The notes: generated by a model not told the origin, from the letters alone. DNA of 64,000 nt from Bacillus sp. Cs-700 (GCF_011082085.1 NZ_CP041063.1:1860001-1924000), one strand, 5' to 3'; positions 32,868-41,605 are shown, numbered from the stretch's first letter. Numbers and translations: made by a program.

Positions 32868-32896
32868 ATTATATACCCCACATCGTATATACGCAA
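32868..32896 (-). promoter_or_regulatory. DUF202 gene promoter with CstR-like site 4
   Basis: Minus strand TTGCGT (32896-32891), 17-base spacer, TATAAT (32873-32868). ATACCC-CACA-TCGTAT (32873-32888) fills the spacer: one perfect half, one with two mismatches. Confidence 0.5.
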
Positions 32897-32930
32897 CTGT
32901 TGACTACTGTTATTGTATCCTTCTAAAAAC

Positions 32931-32959
32931 AAAAAAAGCAGAATCGCTTACGATTCTGC
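32931..32959 (-). terminator. Terminator of msrAB; contains its stop codon
   Basis: Minus strand GCAGAATCG/CGATTCTGC arms, then TTTTTTT. The msrAB stop codon (32948-32950) lies in the loop. Confidence 0.88.
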
Positions 32960-34075
32960 CTGTTCATCAAAAATGTTTACAAATTCTCCGTATCCTCTCT
33001 CTTCCATTTCCTCTTTTGGGATGAAATCAAGAGCAGCAGAGTTCAAGCAATAGCGAAGACCTGTCGGCTCAGGGCCATCTTCAAACACGTGACCAAGGTG
33101 AGAATCAGCACCTTTACTTCGGACTTCCGTTCGAACGGTAAACCAGCTTTTATCTTCTTTTTCTACAATGTTCTCTGGTACTAGTGGCTTCGTAAAACTA
33201 GGCCAGCCTGTGCCGGATTCATATTTATCGATCGAACTAAAAAGCGGCTCGCCTGAAACAATATCAACATAAATTCCTTGTTTTTTATTATCCCAGTATT
33301 CATTATCAAATGCTTTTTCCGTATCATCTTCCTGCGTCACACTGTATTGAATGGGCGTGAGCATTTCTTTTAATTCTTCATCAGTATACGTAACAGCTGA
33401 TTGCGTTTCTGGCACGTCTACCTCACGATCATCTCCCCATGCTTTCTCGAGAAACTGATCGCGCCCTGAATTTTCACGATAATATTTATAGCGAAATTCA
33501 TTTTCTTTATAATAATCTTGATGGTAATCCTCCGCTACGTAAAAGGTCGTTGCTTCTTCAATCGGAGTAACAATCGCTTTATCAAACCGTCCTGAGTCCT
33601 CAATCTCCTGTTTCGACTTCACCGCAGCCGATTTTTGCTCTTCGTTATGATAAAAAATCCCCGATACATATTGATCTCCACGATCGACAAACTGTCCTTC
33701 ATCATCTGTCGGGTCAATTTGTCGCCAGAATACATCTAAGAGTGTCTGATAGCTAACAACAGAAGGATCATAGTACACCTGAACGGCTTCAACATGACCG
33801 GTCCCTCCTGAAGATACTTCTTTATAGGAAGGGTTTTCTGTTTCTCCACCAATATAACCAGAGACGGCTTCTCGAACGCCATCTAGCTTTTCAAACGGTG
33901 GTTCCATGCACCAAAAACATCCTCCCGCAAAAGTAGCGATCGCTTCATTATCCTGGACAGCCTGTGCCGGCTCGCTCCCATATGAACGTTTAAAGATCAC
34001 ATCATATAATTTGGGCAATGTGAAAACTAAGACAGCCGCTATTCCAACTAACAAAATCCACCTTGTTGCTTTCAT
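32948..34075 (-). CDS. msrAB: Membrane-anchored methionine sulfoxide reductase MsrA-MsrB fusion
   Basis: A 375-residue fusion. An N-terminal anchor (about 5-22) points it outside the membrane. MsrA follows (about 45-200) with active site [11 protein letters not shown] and [14 protein letters not shown]. MsrB (about 228-365) has [22 protein letters not shown] and catalytic Cys in [11 protein letters not shown]; the zinc-binding CxxC pairs of many MsrB are absent. It repairs both diastereomers of oxidised Met in surface proteins. No separate thioredoxin domain is present, so electrons must come from another protein. It is adjacent to, but may not be controlled with, the persulfide genes. Confidence 0.93.
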   Translation of the reverse strand: MKATRWILLVGIAAVLVFTLPKLYDVIFKRSYGSEPAQAVQDNEAIATFAGGCFWCMEPPFEKLDGVREAVSGYIGGETENPSYKEVSSGGTGHVEAVQVYYDPSVVSYQTLLDVFWRQIDPTDDEGQFVDRGDQYVSGIFYHNEEQKSAAVKSKQEIEDSGRFDKAIVTPIEEATTFYVAEDYHQDYYKENEFRYKYYRENSGRDQFLEKAWGDDREVDVPETQSAVTYTDEELKEMLTPIQYSVTQEDDTEKAFDNEYWDNKKQGIYVDIVSGEPLFSSIDKYESGTGWPSFTKPLVPENIVEKEDKSWFTVRTEVRSKGADSHLGHVFEDGPEPTGLRYCLNSAALDFIPKEEMEERGYGEFVNIFDEQAES

Positions 34076-34230
34076 ACGTTAATCCTCCTTTATTTCTAAT
34101 GGAAGCAAAACAAAATTTGCAGCCTCACCTTACATCTATTTATTGACTTTTCACCATCTTCATCGATTCACTCTTCTTTAGTTTAACTCATTTTAGATAT
34201 TTCGTTGATTTTGGATGGGTTTTCACAAAA

Positions 34231-34242
34231 ACACCCGGGTGT
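34231..34242. promoter_or_regulatory. Perfect palindrome ACACCCGGGTGT
   Basis: A 12-base perfect palindrome in the gap between divergent msrAB and the HxlR gene, 88 bases before the HxlR ATG. It could be an HxlR operator, or a relative of the CstR sites with a changed spacer. Confidence 0.4.
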
Positions 34243-34329
34243 ATCATCATATTTCTGGTTAAATAATGCCAGAGGTGATAGGCTAAGAATAGAAAAGAAA
34301 TTATTAATGAATTGTTAGGAGTATATACG

Positions 34330-34698
34330 ATGAAAAAATATAATATCCCTGTCGAAGCCGCCCTCGAAGTGATTGGAGGAAAGTGGAAGGTCGTCATACT
34401 CTGTCACCTTATCGAAGGTACGAAGCGCACCGGTGGACTAAAAAAATTAATGCCTGGCATTACGCAAAAGATGCTAACACAACAGCTCCGTGAATTAGAA
34501 GATGATGGTGTGATTTTAAGAAAGGTGTACAATCAGATTCCACCAAAAGTTGAATATTCACTGACTGACTACGGATGGTCTTTAAAAGAAATACTCGATT
34601 CACTTTGCTCATGGGGAGAGCAGCACATCGAAAAAACTTATCCTTGCAAAGAAGATGTGCTCTTACAACCTGAAGAACGAGATACAATGAAAGCTTAA
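34330..34698 (+). CDS. HxlR family transcriptional regulator
   Basis: A 122-residue winged-helix regulator of the HxlR/DUF24 type. EVIGGKWKVVILCHLIEG (about 13-30) is the family's opening block with one Cys, and ITQKMLTQQLRELEDDGVI the recognition helix and wing. Other Cys lie at about 92 (SLCSWG) and 102 (YPCKED), so a thiol switch is possible, as in HypR and QorR. It diverges from msrAB, which may be its target. ATG at 34330 follows TTAGGAG. Confidence 0.88.
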   Translation: MKKYNIPVEAALEVIGGKWKVVILCHLIEGTKRTGGLKKLMPGITQKMLTQQLRELEDDGVILRKVYNQIPPKVEYSLTDYGWSLKEILDSLCSWGEQHIEKTYPCKEDVLLQPEERDTMKA

Positions 34699-34701
34699 TT
34701 C

Positions 34702-34744
34702 AAAAAAACGGTCGGCACGTGCAAGCGTGTCGACCGTTTCTTTA
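34702..34744. terminator. Bidirectional terminator
   Basis: AACGGTCG-CACG/CGTG-CGACCGTT arms between the converging HxlR and acyltransferase genes; its T-run runs into the acyltransferase stop codon. Confidence 0.88.
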
Positions 34745-35719
34745 TCTTCGAGCTGATGTCAATTTATCTGGTGAAGGTAACCATCGATCGAATGCCAGCA
34801 GTTTCGAGAAAAACGGCATGGCGAATACTGTAGAAACGAACAGCGTAAAGATCAAGATAAATGGTATCCCCCACATGGTCGCAATGACTTCAGATGACTG
34901 TTGTTCAAGGAACCATTTAATGACAAATCCATGGAACAAATAAATCGCAAACGTTCTGGATCCTAATGGTGTAAAGACAATAGGTCCTTCTGGAATCACC
35001 GAAAAGAACAGAAACATAACAATCGCCGTTCCAATATAATAGGTAAAGCGAATCAACAAGTCTGTGCTTGATTCATACACATACGTACCGTAAAGGAGAT
35101 CAGCTAGTCCTTCAATTTTGTATAAATAAAACAGTAAAAACAATCCGCCAAGTACCACGGGAGCAATCCATTTCATATATGGGAAGCGGATCGGCTTCTT
35201 TTTACGCCCCATTACCATGCCGAGTACGAAGAACGGCAAGAAAACGAAAAGTCGGTCAAGTGATAGAAACCTTTCAACATCAAAGTAACCAACAACAAGG
35301 CCAGCCCCGATACTTAAGGGTAGCAAAATACTTGTCTTCATTTTAAGCAATATAGGTGATATCAGCTTATAGGCAGCGATACATAATAAAAACCACATGG
35401 CCCATCTTGGGGTTAAAAATTCAATTGCAAATGATTTTTGATACAGGTTTGTGTAATAAATTGAATAAACGACCTGGAAAATGACATAAGGAAGCAAAAA
35501 CGTCGTAAACACTTTCCAAAAATATTTTGTCCCAGATGCCTTTCTAGTAAAATAGCCAGCTAAAAAAATAAAAGCAGGCATGTGAAAAATAAAGATCACA
35601 TGATACAAACTGTAAATAAAACGAGAGTCATTAATGAATGGCGTTAGCAGGTGACCACCGACTACTAACAATATTAAGATAGCTTTACTATTATCGAAGT
35701 ATGCAATACGTTCTGACAC
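34742..35719 (-). CDS. Acyltransferase family membrane protein
   Basis: About 325 residues with ten membrane helices; matches the acyltransferase 3 / fucose 4-O-acetylase-like family. ERIAYFDNSKAILILLVVGGHL at the start includes the conserved His, and FHMPAFIFLAGYF the second conserved block. Such proteins O-acetylate surface sugars, teichoic acids or peptidoglycan. The start is probably GTG at 35719, ten bases after GAGGAGG; the TTG at 35737 has no ribosome binding site. Single gene, target unknown. Confidence 0.82.
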   Translation of the reverse strand: MSERIAYFDNSKAILILLVVGGHLLTPFINDSRFIYSLYHVIFIFHMPAFIFLAGYFTRKASGTKYFWKVFTTFLLPYVIFQVVYSIYYTNLYQKSFAIEFLTPRWAMWFLLCIAAYKLISPILLKMKTSILLPLSIGAGLVVGYFDVERFLSLDRLFVFLPFFVLGMVMGRKKKPIRFPYMKWIAPVVLGGLFLLFYLYKIEGLADLLYGTYVYESSTDLLIRFTYYIGTAIVMFLFFSVIPEGPIVFTPLGSRTFAIYLFHGFVIKWFLEQQSSEVIATMWGIPFILIFTLFVSTVFAMPFFSKLLAFDRWLPSPDKLTSARR

Positions 35720-35932
35720 GAAAAACAACCTCCTCAAAGGATTGAAAGACGATATCGTCCTTCTCTATATACCCTCATTTTCATATTTTCATCCTTTATA
35801 TTGGTAAGTTATTCGCACCTTAACCTCATAATTCTGTCAATCTCACCAAAAGAAAGAATATTCCAACACTAATTCTGGTCATAAACACAACCTTTTTACT
35901 ACCTAATTCCAGGTCTATTGACTCAAATTAGT

Positions 35933-35947
35933 ATGAAAACGCTTGAA
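35933..35947 (+). promoter_or_regulatory. cre-like site before cstA
   Basis: ATGAAAACGCTTGAA fits WTGNAANCGNWNNCW with one mismatch. It lies 105 bases before the cstA start; a TTGACT hexamer (35918-35923) is just upstream. The rest of the 314-base gap shows nothing further. Confidence 0.5.
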
Positions 35948-36051
35948 TTAATAGAAAAATATATTTTTTCTGAATAATCCTATTGTTTTTTGGTGCCGCG
36001 ATGAGTAGAATGAATGTTATATTTTCACACATACAAAAGGAGGCGAGAGAC

Positions 36052-37494
36052 ATGATCACATTTGTCGGAGCCATTTGTTTATTGATTGTTGGGTATTACG
36101 TTTATTCTAAGGTGGTTGAACGAATTTTCGGCATTGACGATGATCGTGAAACGCCTGCATATACAAAGCAAGATGGCATGGATTATATGCCGATGAGCTG
36201 GTGGAAAGGAAGTTTGATTCAACTTTTAAATATCGCCGGTCTTGGTCCAATCTTTGGTGCAGTGCTTGGAGCACTATACGGGCCTGTTGCTTTCATCTGG
36301 ATTGTCGTTGGCTCAATCTTCGCAGGAGCTGTTCACGATTATTTCTCAGGTATGATGTCACTTAGGCATAATGGGGAACAGTATCCTTCACTTGTAGGAC
36401 GCTATCTCGGAAAAGGGGCAAAAGGAACGATTAACATTATTTCGATCGTTTTGATGATTCTAGTTGCTGCTGCTTTTACAGCTGGTCCTGCTCAGCTAAT
36501 GGCGCAAGTAACGCCACTTAGTTTTACGATGAGCTTGATAATCATTTTTGCTTATTTTGTACTAGCAGCCATTTTACCTGTAAATAAAATCATCGGTCGA
36601 ATTTACCCGATTTTCGGGGTTATCCTTATCGTGATGGCTGTTTCCATCGCAATTGGATTATTCTTTATGGACAATCCTATTCCAAATTTAACTTTTTCAA
36701 ACTTGCATCCGGATAATTTGCCGCTATGGCCACTCTTAATGATTACCGTATCGTGCGGAGCAATCTCAGGATTCCATTCGACTCAAAGTCCAATCATTGC
36801 AAGAACAATGAAACGTGAAAGCGATGGAAAGAAAGTCTTTTATGGAGCGATGATTGCAGAAGGAGTAATTGCTCTTATCTGGGCTGCGGCTGGAATGACT
36901 TTCTTTGGAAGTACGGGTGGACTTCAGGGAGCCCTTGCTGCTGGAGGTCCGTCTGGAGTTGTAAACGAAATAAGTTCTTCTTTACTTGGTACATTTGGTG
37001 GCGTTCTTGCGATTGTGGGTGTTATCATTCTTCCAATCACAACTGGCGATACGTCGCTTCGATCTTCTCGTATGATGCTTGCTGATCTATTTACAAAAAA
37101 AGAGACGTCAAAAGCTGCTGACAACAAAGGAAAGACGCTTCTTTTAACAGCAGCTGTTGCAACACCGACATTCCTATTAACGCAGATTGATTATACGTTT
37201 TTATGGCGATACGTTGGTTTTACAAATCAACTCGTGGCAACTGTCATGCTTTGGACAGCAGCGATGTACCTTGTAAAAAAACAAAAGTTCCATTGGATTT
37301 GTAGTTTGCCTGCCCTCTTCATGACAATGACGGTATCAACGTATCTTTTCCTTGCACCAGAAGGGTTTCAACTTCCATACAACATCTCAATGGTCTTTGG
37401 TGGCATCATTACTTGTTTAACAGCGGGATGGTTTGGTTATCAATTATGGAAAGCCCGCAAAAGAAAGATGGTTACAATCGAACAAGTGGCATAG
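36052..37494 (+). CDS. cstA: CstA family transporter (carbon starvation protein)
   Basis: A 480-residue membrane protein with about 13 helices. QLLNIAGLGPIFGAVLGALYGP and HDYFSGMMSLRHNGEQYPSLVG are CstA family blocks; SGFHSTQSPIIARTM is another. It belongs to the shorter CstA paralogue group (about 480 instead of 600-700 residues). CstA proteins take up peptides or pyruvate when carbon is scarce. ATG at 36052 follows AAAGGAGG; the upstream frame is not coding. A cre-like site points to CcpA repression, known for cstA in B. subtilis. Confidence 0.88.
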   Translation: MITFVGAICLLIVGYYVYSKVVERIFGIDDDRETPAYTKQDGMDYMPMSWWKGSLIQLLNIAGLGPIFGAVLGALYGPVAFIWIVVGSIFAGAVHDYFSGMMSLRHNGEQYPSLVGRYLGKGAKGTINIISIVLMILVAAAFTAGPAQLMAQVTPLSFTMSLIIIFAYFVLAAILPVNKIIGRIYPIFGVILIVMAVSIAIGLFFMDNPIPNLTFSNLHPDNLPLWPLLMITVSCGAISGFHSTQSPIIARTMKRESDGKKVFYGAMIAEGVIALIWAAAGMTFFGSTGGLQGALAAGGPSGVVNEISSSLLGTFGGVLAIVGVIILPITTGDTSLRSSRMMLADLFTKKETSKAADNKGKTLLLTAAVATPTFLLTQIDYTFLWRYVGFTNQLVATVMLWTAAMYLVKKQKFHWICSLPALFMTMTVSTYLFLAPEGFQLPYNISMVFGGIITCLTAGWFGYQLWKARKRKMVTIEQVA

Positions 37495-37496
37495 AG

Positions 37497-37542
37497 AAAA
37501 GCAGCCTTCCTTTTCAGTTAGAAAAAGGAAGGCTGCTTTTTT
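37497..37542. terminator. Terminator of cstA; its loop holds the stop codon of the next gene
   Basis: AAAAGCAGCCTTCCTTTT pairs with AAAAGGAAGGCTGCTTTT, with TTTTTT after it. The convergent nitroreductase stop (37518-37520) is in the loop, so that gene's last codons form one arm. Confidence 0.9.
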
Positions 37543-38114
37543 GGTTGCGTATCGTAAATGGTAAGTTTGTTCTTAATAGATTTACGTTCTTTCGGATTGG
37601 GGATAAACGCTGGCTTCCCAATATGAAGCATCCCAACGATCACGTCACCAGGCTCAAGTCCCATCGCTTCTCGAAAGATCGGATCGAAAATAAATCCGTT
37701 TGTTTTCCATACAACGCCTAATCCTTTGGCCCAGGACAGTAGTTGTATGTTTTGAATGAATGCACACGTAGCCGCAAAGTCTTCATGACGCTCTTTTTCA
37801 GTCGTAGCCGCTTTCACAGTCACAAGGAGATGAATCGGTATGTTACGTATGAATTGATTGATCTTTTCCTTTTTCTTTTCCGCTTTTTCTTCATCAAATT
37901 CTGTGCGGACAATACTTTCTTGGATATGCTCAATGAGGTGTTCTTTGCCGTCACCCTTATATAGCATCACTTCCCATGGTTCTCTTAGTTTATGGTTTGG
38001 CGCCCATTTTGCATCTTCCAGAATGTCTACGATTGTATGTAATGGGATATCGTCGGGTTGAAATTTGCGAATCGTTCTTCTTGAAACAATTGTATGTTGA
38101 ATCGTATCATTCAT
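37518..38114 (-). CDS. Nitroreductase family protein, Fur-controlled
   Basis: A 198-residue FMN-dependent nitroreductase of the YfhC/TM1586-like kind. SRRTIRKFQPDDIP (about 11-24), DAKWAPNHKLREPWEVMLY and VGMLHIGKP are the FMN-binding blocks. Its last residues, KKQPSFF, come from the arm of a terminator hairpin. The promoter has a perfect Fur box as its whole spacer, so it is induced by iron lack; reductive release of iron from ferric compounds is a possible role. ATG at 38114 follows AAGGGTG. Confidence 0.88.
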   Translation of the reverse strand: MNDTIQHTIVSRRTIRKFQPDDIPLHTIVDILEDAKWAPNHKLREPWEVMLYKGDGKEHLIEHIQESIVRTEFDEEKAEKKKEKINQFIRNIPIHLLVTVKAATTEKERHEDFAATCAFIQNIQLLSWAKGLGVVWKTNGFIFDPIFREAMGLEPGDVIVGMLHIGKPAFIPNPKERKSIKNKLTIYDTQPKKQPSFF

Positions 38115-38181
38115 TTTTTATAAGCACCCTTTCTTAAGACAAATGGTAGACCCGAGCCTTTTAAACTCATCTTACCTCTAT

Positions 38182-38210
38182 TCTATTGATAATGATTATC
38201 AATGTCAAAT
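38182..38210 (-). promoter_or_regulatory. SigA promoter whose spacer is a Fur box
   Basis: Minus strand TTGACA (38210-38205), then the perfect palindrome TTGATAATCATTATCAA (38204-38188, 17 bases), then TAGAAT (38187-38182). TGATAAT-1-ATTATCA is the 7-1-7 Fur consensus. Confidence 0.85.
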
Positions 38211-38223
38211 AAAAAAAGAAAGC

Positions 38224-39219
38224 CTATGAGAGACTTTTCTTTTCTAGATGATAATTTGCAACGAGCTGATCCATTACTCTACTCGTTCTAATGGCCGTGT
38301 TTCCAGTGCTTGGTGATTGACCTATACCGTTTAGCTCATTAACAATAGTCTGAATTAACGGCTGTTGAACATGTTCAGGATACACCACTTCAATTTCACG
38401 TTCACCAGATTCAGTTTTGAGAATGATTGGACGCTCTTGAAGTGTTGAATAAACGATTGATCCTTTATCACCAACGATTTCATTTAAATCTTCATTTTTA
38501 TAAGATTGAAAACACCACTGACCTGTGCCGTGTACACCTGATTGAAAAACATACGTGCCTGATACGATGTCTTCTGCTTCATAAAGACCGCCTTGATTAC
38601 TCGCAAAACCATCCGCTTGTTCAATAGGACCAAACAGATAGTCAAGAAAATCAAGCGTATGACTGGCCAGGTCAAAAAAGTGGCCCCCACCCGAAATTTC
38701 CGGTTTCACTCGCCAGGGAAGATCACCTTTTAATTCTTGTTCAGAAGCTTTTTTATGATGCACGGTCCTTACAAATCGAACATTACCGATCTCCTCATTC
38801 TCCAACAACTCTTTTACTTTCAAAAGAGCAGGCATGGCTCGACGATAAAAGGCAACGAATAAAGACACATCGTTGGAACGGCATGCATCAATCATCTCCT
38901 GACATTCTGCTGTGTTTAATGCCATTGGTTTCTCAACATACACCGGCTTCCCAGCTTGGGCTGCAAGAAGCGTATATTCTTTATGAGTCGAAGGTGGGGT
39001 TGCGATGTAGACAGCGTCCACTTCGTCATCCTGAATCAATTGTCCCGCATTTGTATACCACTTTGGCACTTCGTGTCTCCTAGCATAATCTTGAGCTAGC
39101 TCTGCATCTCGGCGCATAACTGCCACGAGCTCCGAATACTCTGCTTTTTGGAAACCCGGTCCGCTTTTCTTTTCAGTAACATTCCCGCAACCAATGATCC
39201 CCCAACGAATGGTTTTCAT
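38224..39219 (-). CDS. Gfo/Idh/MocA family oxidoreductase
   Basis: A 331-residue NAD(P)-dependent dehydrogenase. The Rossmann domain opens with RWGIIGCGNVTE (about 5-16) and contains VYVEKPMALN (about 93-102), the EKP motif. The C-terminal substrate domain (about 125-331) has GGGHFFDLASHTLDFL with the catalytic Asp/His. Sugar or inositol derivatives are usual substrates. Its ATG overlaps the TGA of the relP-like gene by four bases, with GGGGG just before, so the two are translated together. Confidence 0.88.
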   Translation of the reverse strand: MKTIRWGIIGCGNVTEKKSGPGFQKAEYSELVAVMRRDAELAQDYARRHEVPKWYTNAGQLIQDDEVDAVYIATPPSTHKEYTLLAAQAGKPVYVEKPMALNTAECQEMIDACRSNDVSLFVAFYRRAMPALLKVKELLENEEIGNVRFVRTVHHKKASEQELKGDLPWRVKPEISGGGHFFDLASHTLDFLDYLFGPIEQADGFASNQGGLYEAEDIVSGTYVFQSGVHGTGQWCFQSYKNEDLNEIVGDKGSIVYSTLQERPIILKTESGEREIEVVYPEHVQQPLIQTIVNELNGIGQSPSTGNTAIRTSRVMDQLVANYHLEKKSLS

Positions 39220-39884
39220 ATTAGCCCCCTAGCTAAAAGTTTTTTCTCCTCAATTTCATGCTCCTTAAATTCGTTTACTTCATCTTTAATTCGCATCATT
39301 TTCGCATCAAGGTAATGAACGATTTCTGCCGCTTCTTTTAATTCATTGCTTAATTTATCCGGAATCTCCCCTTCAAACTTATAGTAAATCTTGTGCTCTA
39401 AACTTGCCCAGAAATCCATGGCGATGGTACGCAATTGAATTTCCACTCTCACAAGTTCTGGTCCTTTCGATAAGAAAACGGGAATTTCAACGATTAAATG
39501 CAAGCTTTTGTATCCATTTGGTTTTGGATTTTTCACGTAATCTTTTACATCAATCAGTCGGATATCGTCCTGACTTTCAATCATGTCATAAATACGATAA
39601 ATATCATTAGTAAAAGAACAGGTTACGCGCACGCCTGCAATATCATTAATATGTTGCTTTACATTTTCAGTCGTAACTTCTAGTCCTTTACGTTCTAGCT
39701 TTGCCATAATGCTTTCTGGTGACTTTATTCGTGATTTCACGTGTTCAATTGGATTATGCTGATGAACAAATTGAAATTCATCATTTAAAATTGTTAGTTT
39801 AGTGTTAATCTCATCGAGCGCAAATTTATAAATGAACAAAAAATTCTTCCATTCTTCTATTCGTTCTTGGAATTCCTTCTTCAT
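39216..39884 (-). CDS. relP: Small alarmone synthetase (RelP/YwaC/SasA type)
   Basis: About 222 residues, a single (p)ppGpp synthetase domain without hydrolase or regulatory domains. IEHVKSRIKSPESIMAKL, DIAGVRVTCSFTNDIYRI, NPKPNGYKSLHL and VEIQLRTIAMDFWASLEHKIYYK match YwaC closely, including the G-loop Tyr and the catalytic Glu in EIQLRT. RelP proteins are induced by cell-wall stress in relatives; no promoter evidence for that was found here. Start is ATG 39884 or the TTG six bases earlier. Overlaps the oxidoreductase gene below. Confidence 0.9.
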   Translation of the reverse strand: MKKEFQERIEEWKNFLFIYKFALDEINTKLTILNDEFQFVHQHNPIEHVKSRIKSPESIMAKLERKGLEVTTENVKQHINDIAGVRVTCSFTNDIYRIYDMIESQDDIRLIDVKDYVKNPKPNGYKSLHLIVEIPVFLSKGPELVRVEIQLRTIAMDFWASLEHKIYYKFEGEIPDKLSNELKEAAEIVHYLDAKMMRIKDEVNEFKEHEIEEKKLLARGLI

Positions 39885-40008
39885 GTTCAAATCATCCTTT
39901 CACCTGTTACCGTACCATACTTTTATGAACGGCGTATGAACGGACTTTGACGAACTCTGAACAAATCCCAATGTTGATATGATAAGATATAATGAAAGGA
40001 GGTAAATA

Positions 40009-40212
40009 ATGGATAAACCAAAACTTCATTTTCTAATTATCATAAACCTTTTCATAAGCGCGCTTACCATGGCCTTGTATGCATTCACTATGTACCAGGA
40101 TCAAAAGGTAGGATATTCCTTCACCTTTGTCATCCTTTGCTTTTTTTTCATTGTATTGGCGATGTATGGCGTGATACGAAATCAAAAGCTTCGCGCGAAC
40201 GATAACCATTAA
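40009..40212 (+). CDS. Small two-helix membrane protein
   Basis: A 67-residue protein with two hydrophobic helices (about 8-28 and 36-56) joined by YQDQKVGYSF, and a polar C terminus. GAAAGGAGG is well placed before the ATG at 40009, so the gene is real. Resembles YdiK-like small membrane proteins in size and topology, but the family was not recognised. Diverges from relP. Confidence 0.75.
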   Translation: MDKPKLHFLIIINLFISALTMALYAFTMYQDQKVGYSFTFVILCFFFIVLAMYGVIRNQKLRANDNH

Positions 40213-40232
40213 GACCTCAATGACAATAAAGA

Positions 40233-40260
40233 ATAGAAGCCGCTTAAACAAGCTTCTGTT
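40233..40260. terminator. Weak bidirectional terminator
   Basis: AGAAGC/GCTTCT arms with T-rich flanks between the converging small membrane protein and atoE genes. Confidence 0.5.
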
Positions 40261-40279
40261 CTACTTATACTCACCGCTC

Positions 40280-41605
40280 CTAGCCGATAAAGACAAGGCC
40301 AAGCGAAATCGCCACACCACTTACAATCAATACGATAAAGCAATACCCCATAATGTCCTTTGCCTTTAACCCTGCAATTGCAAGAGCTGGTAAGGCCCAA
40401 AACGGTTGGATCATATTTGTCCACGCGTCTCCCCATGCTACAGCCATCGCTGTTTTGGGAATCGATACCCCTAATTCCTTTGCGGCATCAAGCATGATCG
40501 GTGCTTGAACCGCCCACTGCCCTCCACCAGATGGGACAAAGAAATTCACAATCCCCGCGCTTAAAAATGCAAAGAACGGAAACGTAAATTCATTTGAAAT
40601 CGAAACAAATCCCTGTGAAAGTTGAGCAGCTAGGCCAGATGCCACCATCATTCCCATTATGCCTGCGTAGAAAGGAAACTGAATGATGATCCCGCTCGCT
40701 CCTTTCACCGCATCACTTACAGCTTCTAGAAAATGGCGAGGTGTCCCGTGAAAAAGTATTCCTAGAAAAAGAAAGCCAAAGTTGACGATGTTTAGATTCA
40801 ATTCAAATCCTGCATTTACAAAATAATAAGCCAAATAAGCGAGCCCAACAATTGAAATAACCAAAGAAATGATGCGACTATTCTCAAGTCTTTCGGCTGG
40901 CGTTAATTCTCCTTCAAGACTCGCCGCCTCTATGTGCCCTTTTTCAAGCAAGCTTGGATCAATATGTACACGCTCATCTTCTGAAGGTGACATGAAATAA
41001 TTGATAAGAGGTAAGAGAAGAAAGAGAGACGCTACAATCATTAAATTAAACAAAGAAAAAATCGTTTCATTCGTTGATACAATGCCGATCAAATCAGCTG
41101 TAAAATGATCAGGCGTGGCAATGGTAAGTGGGATGGAACCTGCAAGCCCGCCATGCCACACAAGAAAACCACTATAAGCACTCGCAATCAGCAAACGATA
41201 ATCGACTTTCTTCACCTGTCTAGCAAGTTCTTTTGCATAGAGCGCTCCAATAACAAGACCAAATCCCCAGTTGATCCAGCTTGCCAGCAGAGATACGAGT
41301 GTGACGTATACAATCGCTTGCCCCGGTGTTTTCGCTCTTTTTGCAAGAAAACGTAGACCCTTCTTAAAAAGTGGACTACTTGCGAGAACATAGCCTGTGA
41401 CGAGCACAAGCACCATTTGCATGGAAAAAGCAAGTAAACTCCAAAACCCTTCTCCAAAATATTGAACCATCTGAACTGGTGAACTTCCGGTAAAAATCAT
41501 TCCGAACGCAAATACAACAAACGTTAAAATGATTACAAACAAAAACGGATCTGGCAAATACCGTTGCATGATCCGATTGGACAATGCGATGGAAGATTTC
41601 AGCAT
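40280..41605 (-). CDS. atoE: Short-chain fatty acid transporter (AtoE family)
   Basis: A 441-residue membrane protein with about 12 helices. RYLPDPFLFVIILTFVVFAFG near the start and NFFVPSGGGQWAVQAPIML (about 350-368) are hallmarks of AtoE/TIGR00366, which imports short-chain fatty acids such as butyrate or acetoacetate. A perfect cre site 73-87 bases upstream suggests CcpA control. AAAGGAG precedes the ATG at 41605. No CoA-transferase or beta-oxidation gene lies beside it. Confidence 0.9.
   Translation of the reverse strand: MLKSSIALSNRIMQRYLPDPFLFVIILTFVVFAFGMIFTGSSPVQMVQYFGEGFWSLLAFSMQMVLVLVTGYVLASSPLFKKGLRFLAKRAKTPGQAIVYVTLVSLLASWINWGFGLVIGALYAKELARQVKKVDYRLLIASAYSGFLVWHGGLAGSIPLTIATPDHFTADLIGIVSTNETIFSLFNLMIVASLFLLLPLINYFMSPSEDERVHIDPSLLEKGHIEAASLEGELTPAERLENSRIISLVISIVGLAYLAYYFVNAGFELNLNIVNFGFLFLGILFHGTPRHFLEAVSDAVKGASGIIIQFPFYAGIMGMMVASGLAAQLSQGFVSISNEFTFPFFAFLSAGIVNFFVPSGGGQWAVQAPIMLDAAKELGVSIPKTAMAVAWGDAWTNMIQPFWALPALAIAGLKAKDIMGYCFIVLIVSGVAISLGLVFIG

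Noticed and set aside
34742-35346. Plus-strand frames inside the acyltransferase gene
   Set aside because: Antisense shadows without ribosome binding sites or protein-like composition.
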